A DNA stretch of 64,000 nt from contig NC_018211.1 in assembly GCF_000219625.1 (NCBI RefSeq), positions 2,046,001 to 2,110,000 on the forward strand, written 5' to 3'. Below, in pieces: positions 10,558-20,132 of this stretch. Position numbers and translations under genes: made by a program. The notes beneath the pieces are model-generated. The model ran no database searches. It was not told the origin of the DNA and was given only the letters and a program-made list of their open reading frames with translations. Origin of the DNA: Zymoseptoria tritici IPO323 (lineage: Eukaryota; Ascomycota; Dothideomycetes; Mycosphaerellales; Mycosphaerellaceae). The first letter of the stretch is position 1. Each line of letters starts with the position of its first letter.

Positions 10558-13500
10558 GTGTACGGGTACACGCTGATTGATGTCAACGCAGCGCAAGATA
10601 GCCGTGCTCTCAATCCAACACTGAAAGACCCATTCTACGACCCGACACTTGATCGATCTCGTGTAGACTCAGCTCTCAGTGTTTTGAGGTCTACCGCAGT
10701 CAAGAGCATTGAGGCAAAATTGACAACGAGGTGCAAGCACGGCCGTCTTCGACACGCTGTCGTTGTCCATGGGATGGGAGGGACAGGTAAGACGCAGGTG
10801 GTCTTGCATTATGTCCAGAGGCATCGATACGAGTACGACACGCTCATCTGGATTGATGCAACCAGTCCGGAGACGTTCGTCTGGTCTTGTGCCCGTGTCA
10901 GTCGGCGATTAAAGCTGCCAGGGTTGATCAACTACGGAGAAGGAGAGCAAGCCCTTTTACCGCAAAGATCCACCATCGTCAGCGACTTGACTACGTGGTT
11001 AGAGGCTCGCCCTCCTTCGACCAGCTGGCTCGTGGTTCTGGATAATCTGGACGATATGACGTGGGGCGTGAAAGACGTGCTACCACAAGGAATAGCAGGC
11101 ACTCTCATTGTCACCTCCCGGGACCTTTCAACGGCTCGACTAGTAGGATGTGGTAATATCACTCTGGACTCCATGGAAATAGGCGAGGCCAGAAGCTTTC
11201 TGCGTGCAGCGGCTTTTCCCGACCTGGAAGAGTCCTCAGAGGAGCTTGATGCGCTGTGTAATAGCGTCTGCGATATGCTGGACTGCCTCCCACTTGCCGT
11301 CCATCTAGCTGCCGCCACGATCGAGACATTTGTGCCACTCGAAGTCGTTGAGCTTGCGGATGCTTGCAAGGCCGTCACTACATACATCGATCGCTTCGAC
11401 GCGAACAAAGACCTTCTGCTGATGCGAGATGACCACAAATTCATGCAATCGCCATATCCACGCACCATTCTCACCACCTTCGAAACCACTTTCCGGCAGT
11501 TGGAAGGCGAGAATAGGCCAAAGTGGGAACCTTCAGCCATGAAACTCTTGAGACTTTTGTCTTGGCTCAGCGACGTAAATGTGGACGAGCTGCATGACCT
11601 GTTCCAACAAGCATACGATGGAATATTGCATGGTTGCCAGTCTTACGCTATACAGAACCTGACAACTTGGATCTCTAAAGTCCTCTCTGGGGAGAGCTCG
11701 GTTGAGTACTGCGACACGAGGCAAAACACGAGTTGGGACGATAACGGGTATCACGCAACGCTCGGAATGTTACACCGTCATGGACTCATTCGGCCAAAGT
11801 CTACTGGCCTTCCTGGAATGCTTCCTATGCATAAGATTGTTCGTTGGCGAGTGCAGAAGGAAAGCGAGTCACACGTACGGGCCTATCTGTCACAGTATGC
11901 GGTCCTTCTAGAGCTGGCACTATCATCCAGGAGTCAGGACGAGCTCGGAGTAGTGCGTCTCCTCAACGAGCTGGCTGATACGTATCGCAATATCGGAAAA
12001 CTTCAGTACGCGGAATCGTGCGCTCGATTGCATACGGAGAGGCAGTGCGATATGCGTGGCCGTCATCACGCAGAGACTGTGAAGTCGCTCGAGCGACTAA
12101 TTGCAATCTTGGGGCAACAAGGAGAAGAAAGCATGATGAAATACGAGATGTTCGTCTTCCTCAAAGACGCAGCAGATCGTGCTGCCGTACTTGCTGCACT
12201 GCCCGGACACCTCTTGATGCTCCTGAACAGCGCTTTCCGCTTGGAGGAGAGTCACTCCTGGCCTCCTCACCTTGCGGTCAAAGAGTCCGAACATCGACAT
12301 GCGAGCCGTAACTACTCCGCCCGGGCTCTTACGACCACATTGAATGAATCCGGGCAGCGCAACGATAAGACAGGCTCCTCCTATCCCAACTATCCAGGTA
12401 AAGTTCCAATCGACTCTTTGGGCGCCTGGGCACCGCAGGAGTCCCTCTCGCAGCCTGCCTCGAAAGACCAAAGACTCCAAGATGAGGTACTGTCCCAGAT
12501 CATGCGTAGGAAAGCAGTCCTCACAGAGGCAGCCAGTACAAAGCCAGATCTGGTTACCCTCTTCGAGGTGTTTTCGATGGGCAGTCGAGATCTTATCGCT
12601 CTGTACATACACCACATCGATGCCGATGTAGTGCACTATCGAGATCCAGTCGGCAGACGAACGGTGCTTCATTTTGTCGCTGCATACGGAGAACCGGCCG
12701 ATGTTAGGAAGTGTATCGTAAGTGGCGCGGACCTGCTTGCGAAAGATCGGTTTGGCGAGACGCCTCTCGAGATTGCACACGTCAGTCAGCGGAAAGACGT
12801 GTTCCGTGCTCTGAGGGCGGCCGGAGGCGCTGATGAAGTAGAGCGCGCAGAACAGGGTCCTCTTGTTCCCGCCGGCCGAATCGTGCCTGCACCGGCGGTC
12901 GAACATGTAACGGATCGCAACGCCCCATTTCGAGCAGTCGAAAGACAGATGTTTAATACTACTAGTCATCAGGCCTATGTGGAGAGTGACGATGAGAGTG
13001 ATGGAGAGTATCAAGGATTCTACTCAGCCCCTCTATCGCGCGCAAGCAGAGCTTCTATCGAGACACGCTCCGAGCAATCTTCCGATGACAGTCAAAGACC
13101 GGCATACCATGATCTGCCTTGGCGTGACTCACTTCCGATTTCTATAAATTCGTCGAGGGTATCGACGACAGCAATCAGAGGGACCCGCCGGCATCATCAG
13201 GAGGACCAAGAGGATCCGAGCGACTGTTCAAGGTCATCTTCACTTTCGGGAAGTCTGACTCGTATACATAGGAGCGACTTGAGCGGTTCAGATCGGGTGA
13301 GGAAACGAAGCCATACTCGTGGGAGCAAGAAACCAGTCACACGCAACCGTGACCAGGACTCCAGCATCGCCGTTCCTCATGTTCATTTTCGTCAGACCTG
13401 TGAGGACTACAGCAGTCATCCCGAGCGGAATGCGGCGACCGCTGAGGAGGCCCGCTTAAGTGATAGATCTGAATCCGAACCTCCTGGATCGATGCGGGTT

Positions 13501-14142
13501 CCAGAGACTGTGAGTGATCTCGGCGTTGTATCTTTCTCACATGATGCCGATGCCGCTGCCATTGCGGAGATCGAAGAGTCTACAATGGCATTGATAAAAT
13601 GGCACTATCCAGGAATATCGCCTGCGGTCAAGGATCCAGGCCGACATGGTGCACGATCATATGGGGTAGGCTCGCCAGGCCCGTTGTCGAACAGTCCGGG
13701 AAGGAGGTCAGGCGGGAACGAAAATCATGTGTTGCGAGGACGGACAGTGATGAGCGACACTGGAGCTCCGATTGAGGAGCTCACGACGTCGTTCACAGTA
13801 GAGGTACCTCGACCCTTCGACGTATGGCCTAGGCGTGAGACAGCATCTGTGAGGAAAGATCGTCATCGAAAACACGAGCGCCGCGAGGAAAGGCGGCATG
13901 GCGTGCGGGTGGATGACTCTGGCCCCCAAGGTGATAAAAGTGACCCAGAACGACCTCGGAAAGTTCGGGAAAAGGAGAGGACGCGCAAGAAACACTCAAA
14001 GAAACCACCGTCTATTATGGATCGCGACGATATGCCTCCAGTCCGAAGAAGGAAGCGCAAGAGGCGTCGTGAGCCCCAGCGGCGATCTCACTTCTGGTCA
14101 TGGTGGACATCATTGACAGGTGGCAGAGATACAGACCGATAG
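10558..14142 (+). CDS. NB-ARC NTPase with ankyrin-like repeats (NLR-like), 5' end broken
   Basis: The frame is open for about 1194 codons (open from 10531). It contains a P-loop GMGGTGKT (about residue 72), a Walker B-like WLVVLDNLDD (about 157), GTLIVTSRD (RNBS-B-like, about 181) and CLPLAVHLA (GxP-like, about 243), the ordered motif set of an NB-ARC/STAND switch. A helical region follows, then two ankyrin-like repeats (about residues 660-757, with GRRTVLHFVAAYG and GETPLEIAH). The rest is a long disordered basic tail ending in Arg/Lys clusters. There is no ATG before the P-loop, so the product needs an upstream exon; the best candidate is the SesA frame at 9789, which carries two stops. Family knowledge: such proteins act in fungal non-self recognition and regulated cell death. 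Likely a recently inactivated or mis-sequenced NLR; alternatively an undetected upstream exon rescues it. Confidence 0.75.
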   Translation: MYGYTLIDVNAAQDSRALNPTLKDPFYDPTLDRSRVDSALSVLRSTAVKSIEAKLTTRCKHGRLRHAVVVHGMGGTGKTQVVLHYVQRHRYEYDTLIWIDATSPETFVWSCARVSRRLKLPGLINYGEGEQALLPQRSTIVSDLTTWLEARPPSTSWLVVLDNLDDMTWGVKDVLPQGIAGTLIVTSRDLSTARLVGCGNITLDSMEIGEARSFLRAAAFPDLEESSEELDALCNSVCDMLDCLPLAVHLAAATIETFVPLEVVELADACKAVTTYIDRFDANKDLLLMRDDHKFMQSPYPRTILTTFETTFRQLEGENRPKWEPSAMKLLRLLSWLSDVNVDELHDLFQQAYDGILHGCQSYAIQNLTTWISKVLSGESSVEYCDTRQNTSWDDNGYHATLGMLHRHGLIRPKSTGLPGMLPMHKIVRWRVQKESESHVRAYLSQYAVLLELALSSRSQDELGVVRLLNELADTYRNIGKLQYAESCARLHTERQCDMRGRHHAETVKSLERLIAILGQQGEESMMKYEMFVFLKDAADRAAVLAALPGHLLMLLNSAFRLEESHSWPPHLAVKESEHRHASRNYSARALTTTLNESGQRNDKTGSSYPNYPGKVPIDSLGAWAPQESLSQPASKDQRLQDEVLSQIMRRKAVLTEAASTKPDLVTLFEVFSMGSRDLIALYIHHIDADVVHYRDPVGRRTVLHFVAAYGEPADVRKCIVSGADLLAKDRFGETPLEIAHVSQRKDVFRALRAAGGADEVERAEQGPLVPAGRIVPAPAVEHVTDRNAPFRAVERQMFNTTSHQAYVESDDESDGEYQGFYSAPLSRASRASIETRSEQSSDDSQRPAYHDLPWRDSLPISINSSRVSTTAIRGTRRHHQEDQEDPSDCSRSSSLSGSLTRIHRSDLSGSDRVRKRSHTRGSKKPVTRNRDQDSSIAVPHVHFRQTCEDYSSHPERNAATAEEARLSDRSESEPPGSMRVPETVSDLGVVSFSHDADAAAIAEIEESTMALIKWHYPGISPAVKDPGRHGARSYGVGSPGPLSNSPGRRSGGNENHVLRGRTVMSDTGAPIEELTTSFTVEVPRPFDVWPRRETASVRKDRHRKHERREERRHGVRVDDSGPQGDKSDPERPRKVREKERTRKKHSKKPPSIMDRDDMPPVRRRKRKRRREPQRRSHFWSWWTSLTGGRDTDR

Positions 14143-14803
14143 AGCAAACATGTGTAGTTCTACAGATGGAACATGGGTCACATTGTGGGACAACATACAT
14201 GTCCCAGAAAGCTGCTGGTTTCTACGACTTGCCCATGAACAAACGCGAGCTCCTACTCAATCACGGCGATTCTGCAGTGAAAGTCGACAAATGAGTACTC
14301 TCATGTGCAAGGATGACGACTTGGACACTTCACGAACGAGCCATTGAGCAAACCCTCCTATTTTCAATAATGAGAGTTAGAGTCGTGGTCTCCTGTTCAG
14401 TCTAGAGGAAGGCAGGTGAAGGAGACGTCCGTCTCCGCTGGGCTGAATCACTAGATCGGGGGCAAGGCCGGAAAACATGGAGCTATGCATTCTGCATTCG
14501 ATTTGTCAAGTCGCCCGTCTTTGAAAATCTCACGAGTGTAGGAGAGAGTCACCCTTTTCAAGCACACGACTAGCAGACACAAAATCGCAGGAAGCCTCGA
14601 TACCACTGAAGATCGGCTGTGCGGGACGAGTCTAGAAGGGATCAGGTTCGAGCAGGTTCCTGCGTTTTCTCCCTTTTCCGCAAGCAATGTTTGCCATCCC
14701 TCCACTTCCGCTTTCCCTTTCGCTTCCATTGCCCCACTGTCTGTGCCCCAACTCCCTTTGCCAAAGGAGCCACACCACGGAGATCCTGACTCCTTTACCG
14801 ACC
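14143..14803. other. Intergenic
   Basis: No gene recognised. A Met at 14687 is in frame with the next gene but would add a Pro/Leu-rich leader translated from a pyrimidine-rich stretch, more typical of a promoter or 5' UTR. Confidence 0.55.
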
Positions 14804-16330
14804 ATGCATCCCACAGACCCAGCCTACCACGTCGACTGGATTCTCCTGGACACATCAAACCACCTCGCAACCGACCTCTCCTGGTTCGCAACTTATACCC
14901 CTTTCACTTCGTTCATCGGAAAGTCCTACGATACGAACGATTTCACATCGAAGCCGTTTGAAGAACCTCCAAGTCCAGAGACCAACGACACTTCGAAGGA
15001 AGACAGCAAATCTGCTCCCATCGACGATGAAGAGGGTTCCACGATTGAGGACAGTGACGTCGCCTCGACCAAAGACGTCGCCGACTTCTCGAAGATCAAT
15101 GACAATCACGCCTCCCCAACCATGGACATGGATACCGAACCTTCCACAACTCACGAACCCGACGCCGCCACTCATGATTCATTCAAACCCTCTCCTCCCA
15201 CCAGTCCCATTTCCCCAAGACCTTATCCCACCCCCCTCCCCGTCCACGGAATCGGCACCGTAATCCTCTCCATCCGAACCTCCCCCTCCGACCCCACCGC
15301 CTCCCAAACCCTCCTCCTCACCGACGTACTCTACATCCCCTCCAACCTGCCCGTAAACGTCCTCAGTTACTCCGCTCTATATCATCAAGGCTGGGGCATC
15401 ATCCGCGGAGAGGGTGAGCAAGGACAATGGATGAGCGAGACAGATGCCGCTGTTCTCGCTTCCGTGGATGAGAAGTGGGAATTCACCGGCGCTCGGCGGA
15501 CGAATCTGGAGAAGGAGAAGGAAGAGGCGGCGAGGAGGGACGGGGGAAAGAAGAAGAGGGAGAAAGAGAAGGAGAAGAAGGAGGAGAAGGAGAATGAGAA
15601 GGAGAAGGAGGAGGAGAAGGAGAAGGAGGAGGAGAAGGAGGAGGAGGAGAAGAAGGAAGAGGTCTTAGCGAGTGACGGAGCCAAGGGAAAGGTCGAAGGG
15701 GCTCGGGAGGAGGAGGGACATGGGCTGGCGATACCGTCCGTGGGCTTCCGAGAGGGAGACGAAGATGAAATCCTCATGAAGAAAGGTGGAGGAGGATGGT
15801 TGGTTCGACGGGATGGTGGGGTGGATGGACCATTGTTGTTGGCGACGCCGGGGAAGATGAAATTGTGGTTGGTGGGAGTTGAGGGAGGACAGAGTGTTTT
15901 GAAGAGAGAGAAGGAGGCGGAAGGAGAGATCGTGTTGGCGGAGCTGAAGCAAGTCACGGCGGGGGTGTGGTCCGAGCGGGAGAGGGACAGGTGGGAGAGG
16001 TATAAAGCGGAGATGGGGGAGGGATATGGTGGATGGAACCTTGGCGGGGATGATGGGGACGATGACAACGACAACGATAACGACAACGAAAACGACCACG
16101 ACGACGCTGAAAACGACATCATTCAGGAACGTGAACCAGACCTCACAGCCGAGGAAGAAGCCTGGTTGACCACCCACTACGGCACAGCGCAGAATTTCAT
16201 GGCGGTCCATGGACTTCCCCAGGAGAGGGATGAGGACTTTGATCTCGCGGCGAGAGCTTTACGGAGAGAGAGAAGAGAGGAAGTAGAGGAGATAGTGAGA
16301 GGTTTGGGGACTTTTGAATTTGAGGGATGA
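14804..16330 (+). CDS. Host protein with copia-retropepsin-like beta-barrel, acidic and coiled-coil tail
   Basis: A single exon of about 508 codons from the ATG at 14804 (ACCATG context). Residues about 10-30 (VDWILLDTSNHLATDLSWF) and 149-193 (GIGTVILSI, LLLTDVLYIPSNLPVNVLSYSAL) match the layout of the Ty1/copia aspartic-protease region: W-I-L-D-[ST]-G...W/F...GxGTV...L.DVLYVP....NLLS. Here the catalytic D-[ST]-G reads D-T-S, and the two halves are separated by a long acidic Ser/Thr-rich insert. The protein then has a Lys/Glu-rich coiled coil (about 230-290), a further folded part and an Asp/Asn-rich stretch near 425. No integrase, RT or LTR flanks it, and the frame is intact with normal base use. 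It is probably a domesticated transposon domain, likely without protease activity. The later start is preferred over 14687. Confidence 0.65.
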   Translation: MHPTDPAYHVDWILLDTSNHLATDLSWFATYTPFTSFIGKSYDTNDFTSKPFEEPPSPETNDTSKEDSKSAPIDDEEGSTIEDSDVASTKDVADFSKINDNHASPTMDMDTEPSTTHEPDAATHDSFKPSPPTSPISPRPYPTPLPVHGIGTVILSIRTSPSDPTASQTLLLTDVLYIPSNLPVNVLSYSALYHQGWGIIRGEGEQGQWMSETDAAVLASVDEKWEFTGARRTNLEKEKEEAARRDGGKKKREKEKEKKEEKENEKEKEEEKEKEEEKEEEEKKEEVLASDGAKGKVEGAREEEGHGLAIPSVGFREGDEDEILMKKGGGGWLVRRDGGVDGPLLLATPGKMKLWLVGVEGGQSVLKREKEAEGEIVLAELKQVTAGVWSERERDRWERYKAEMGEGYGGWNLGGDDGDDDNDNDNDNENDHDDAENDIIQEREPDLTAEEEAWLTTHYGTAQNFMAVHGLPQERDEDFDLAARALRRERREEVEEIVRGLGTFEFEG

Positions 16331-16536
16331 GGTAGTCGACTTTGATTGAGGGGACTTTGAAAGCGTATATTACTACTTGAAAAGAGAGAGAGAAAAAAAA
16401 GTCGATGTCGATGTCAAAGCGCCCGCAAGCTTTTTTTCGCCACGCTCTTCTCGGCTCTGCTGTCCATTTCCCAAAGAAAAGAGTCTCCTCAAATGCCATC
16501 CCCCTTTCCCTCCCTCACCCTCCTCCAGAAGAAAGT

Positions 16537-18159
16537 TCAAACACTCTCACTCCCCACCCGAAACTCCTTCTTCACACTAACCCTCTCCCCCCCACCCCGT
16601 TCCGCCTCCAACTCCATCCACCTCTTCGTAGTCGGACTCGCCGGCTCCGCCACAACTCGACTGAGCATCATACTCCTCTGTCCATCTCGATTACCGCTCA
16701 TTTGACCCAACACGAAAGGGTCGTTGGTCATGGAATCCTGCCTCACGAAGCGGTCGTCGGAACGACGCAGGAAAGTGGGCACCAGGGCGGAATACCAGGA
16801 TGACTCTCGATGGTGGTGGGCGGTGGACGGGTTGCGGTAGAGGTGCGGGGAGGAGACGTGAGGTCGACGAGGGGGGAGGGCGGCGAGGGTGAAGTCTGGG
16901 CGGGGACGGGTGCGGTGGGGAGAGGAGGTGGTGGTTTCGGTGATGGTGGGGAGGAAGGAGGGTTTGGTTGGGGAGGTTGGCGCGCTGGTGTTTGGGTTTG
17001 GGGACGGGTGGGATGTGGAGGTGTTATTGCTGGTCGAAGAGGTTGAGGTCGAAGCAAAGGACATTTTCCGCTTGCTGTGCTCGATGAGCAGTTTTGCCTT
17101 GCTGGTGACGGTGTTGGCTCCGCCTCCTATCGTTGATGCGCCGCGCGAGATGGTCGTCTTGGGCCATAGTTTTTCCAAGCCAACTTTCTTTAGGCCATCC
17201 CGGTAGGTTTTGACAGCATCTCTTCCCCAGCCGAAGAAGGCGAATATTGCCGCTCCACCGACGAGCCATAGCCATCGATCGAAGGGGATTTCGCCCTTGC
17301 TGGGCACACGCAGGATGATCGACCAGGGGTATTCGGTCGGATGGTGAGTGGAGTTCCAGGCAAAGGAGACGAGCTCTTTCGGCTTGTTGCGTACGAGAAT
17401 GATGACTTCGAGGGGGAGCCAGATGAGGATGACGAGCGTGCAGAGGAGGTAGAGGCGGAGGAAGCGAGATTTGGTGGTGTGGGAGTTGGCCATGATTGTG
17501 TTGAAGCAGGCGCGGTAGCGGTAGAGACGGTGGAGGGTGAGGGCTGTTGGAATCAGTCAGCGTTGGAGGGCAAATGGTCAGGAAGCAGACATACCAGCAA
17601 AGTAGACGGCCAACAAAGTCCACAAGGCGGGCGGCACGATCATGAGCAGGAAATACAGCCAAGTCCCATCGCCTGGCGCCAGACATCCCGCGATACCCAG
17701 CACATATCCGCGGAACGGCTGGATGATATATCCCGTCACAATCTGCAACATGGGGATCACCACACAGCAAGCCCAATCAATCGCAGCGTCTCTCTTCTTC
17801 TGCGCCGTACTTGCGCTCCAATTCGCTGAGTTTGTATCCATAACTCTCGCAAGCGCTCGCAGGACCATTGCCACAGCTGCGGGAAACATGCTCGCCACCA
17901 CGACTTGAAGCTTGTTCTCGACATCGCAGAGGCCGACGCCGGAGAACCAGTGGGTGATGTTGTCGTGCGGCCAGATCACCGCATTGAGGAAGGACTGGAA
18001 GTTGGAGTAGATGACGCAGAGGACGAGAGTGCATGCGGGCAGATTGCGGTTGCGGAGATGGGAGACGAATGGCGGTATGATGAGCAGGGTTGTGATGAGG
18101 GATATGGTTGCCAAGATGACGGCGATGGGATATGGTGAGGTGGAGACTGGGGTGGACAT
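16537..18159 (-). CDS. STE3: STE3-type (a-factor-like) pheromone receptor, seven-helix GPCR
   Basis: Two exons, 18159-17595 and 17543-16537, with a 51-nt intron (GTATGT...CTGAC...CCAACAG); 523 residues. Seven hydrophobic helices fill roughly residues 8-300. Hallmarks of the STE3 family are present: NLPACTLVL in the first loop, FSGVGLCDVENKL before TM3, PxxQIVTGYIIQPFRGYVLG, RFLRLYLLC with LPLEVIIL in TM6, and FGWGRDA after TM7. The C-terminal tail of about 200 residues is Ser/Thr/Pro-rich and probably cytosolic and regulatory. Family knowledge: it senses lipid-modified pheromone and signals through a heterotrimeric G protein to the mating MAPK cascade. A start at 18159 is preferred to 18231 because it places the first helix close to the N-terminus. 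It is divergent from the GT4 gene. Confidence 0.92.
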
Positions 18160-20132
18160 GGTTGCGCGGAGACGTGGTGTCCGGATGCTTTTGTCTGGTG
18201 GTGAAGCTCTCGTTGGTACACTCCGGTGCACGATGGTCTTGGGCTTGAAACGACTTCGCCACTGCTACTCCAGACCGGCAAGCGGCAGATGTGATCTTGA
18301 GGTATCCTTGGACGAGGGACAGAGATGTTTGCTAATGACCTGGACGCCGGTAGAACTGATGAGGCGGTGTCCTCGGGGAATGTCGTTGCCTTGGTGTTCG
18401 AAGTGGAGTGCGGTGAAGATCGAAGCGCTGTCGTAAATCGGGCGATGCTGCAGAGAATGTTGACGAGGTGAAGGAGGAAGAGAAGGGCAGTGAGGTCCAG
18501 GAAAATGTGCCTCAACAGTGTCCACCTCCTTATTGACAGCGAACTTCCTCTCAATGAACAGTCTCAGCAAATGTTCCTCAATGGGTAGATTTGCTTGTCA
18601 ATAGGCGAAACTTGTCAATAGGCAAGACAAACGCCTAGCAACGAGTCGACCAAGTGGTGTCGAGATTCACTCCACTTCACTCCGCGGGTCTTTTGGCGGT
18701 TTCTCTTGCGCGCCTGTGGCCAGGCGTAAAGTCCACTGCTGATGTGATAGCGATGCACTGTTCCAGGGATCGTATACCGTAGTGATCATGAAATCTCAAC
18801 GTGGCAAATCGATAGCCGTCCATGCGCTTGATGGGCCGTATACAAGGTGAAGTGATCATAGAAACGCATCTCACCACGCAAGCCATCTGATCGACCGAGC
18901 GCAATCCAGACCAAAGTAACGAACGGAGAGTTTCTTTGATCGTGAGGCCCGTTCACGTGCCTGGCGTAGCGAAAATTCCCCATTCGGAAGTCTTCATCCG
19001 TTTGTGGTGCTGAATAGGATTTTGGAAAGCTGAGACTGTTATTGTCAGTGAACCTCGAGCCTCGCACACGGTCTTTGCAATGAGGAGACATTTCATGCAC
19101 ATTGCTCATTGATCGAAGAGAAAGTGAGGACGTTTGAAAAGGAGTAGCAGGCGTGGTGAAGCATAGGTAAGTCGAAGAGTGCAGCTGGATCTTTTGCCTC
19201 CGACCTTGCGATTCACCTTTACTGTCCATGGTAGGATACTTCCAAGATGGCATGTGAGACTCCACACTGATGCCGACTTATTGGATTTTTTTGCGGTTTT
19301 GGTGCCTGTGAGTCGGCAACATGATGGCAATCCTCAAGAAGACCTCTCCGCTGTCTCGTCGTTGCCATCTGGAATTTCCAAGCTGTCCCATGCTCAGCGG
19401 CCGCTTTGTTGAACATCGGCATACGACGGACAGCTGGTCTCCGTGTCATGGCAAAGGACCGAATCTTGTTCGGCTCGAAATGCATGTCGTGAGGAAGCAA
19501 TATGCTGTTGGACGGCATTCAACAGCAGCCTCTCTCGTCGTGGCCGCCTCGATTGTTCTGGATGTCATTTCCTCAACGGAGGTACTGCGGTCACCACGCC
19601 CCATCTGCGGAGACCTCGTCGGAAGATACACCTCGGAATGAGATGGTGATGGATGAAGGAGAATTTTGATGGGTGTTGTTGTGGTCAGCCTTCTCAGCCA
19701 ATCATTGCCGCGCGTGGCCTCGCTTCACGTCGATGTCTGGCCCAGAACCTCGCCTTTCTTCTTCAGCAACCAACACTTGGTAAAAACATCCATCATGCAA
19801 CGTTCCAATCAGTCCTCGCCATGCGCCAGTCCGAAGCATGCTTTGGAGGGGCGTGATGGCCGTCCCGTCTTCTCGTTGGATGATGACAGGAGAAGCACCA
19901 GAAAGCCGCCATGACCGATACCATAACATGTCACTTGGGAAAGACACCGGCGCGCCAGGTGATCGTCAAGACGTGTTTTGCTTAAAATACTGCCATGACC
20001 GCCTACTAACCTCCGACTGTTGACTTTCGTGGGCCATGGTAGAAATGCTGTGATCAAGAAGACTCTTGTCCATCAGCACCAGCCGAAGATCAGCCGGACA
20101 GCGAGGACACCAACTCCCTCTCCACGGTCAAC
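18160..20132. other. Long intergenic region between STE3 and the GT4 gene
   Basis: Nearly 2 kb between two divergent genes. Many short overlapping open frames are present, but none has a domain, signal peptide or splice-supported extension. It presumably holds both promoters. Confidence 0.55.
18594..18623. promoter_or_regulatory. Paired 13-bp direct repeat upstream of STE3
   Basis: The 13-mer CTTGTCAATAGGC occurs at 18594-18606 and again at 18611-18623, spaced 17 bp start to start, about 440 bp upstream of the STE3 start. A partly similar TCAATGGG lies just before. The spacing would suit a paired binding site, but no factor can be assigned. Confidence 0.3.

Noticed and set aside
12097..13014. 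305-codon minus-strand open frame inside the NB-ARC gene
   Set aside because: It is antisense to a recognisable NB-ARC/ankyrin reading frame and has no domain.
15385..16122. Ser/Phe-rich minus-strand frame
   Set aside because: It is the antisense of the Lys/Glu-rich coiled coil of the copia-like gene; pure low complexity.
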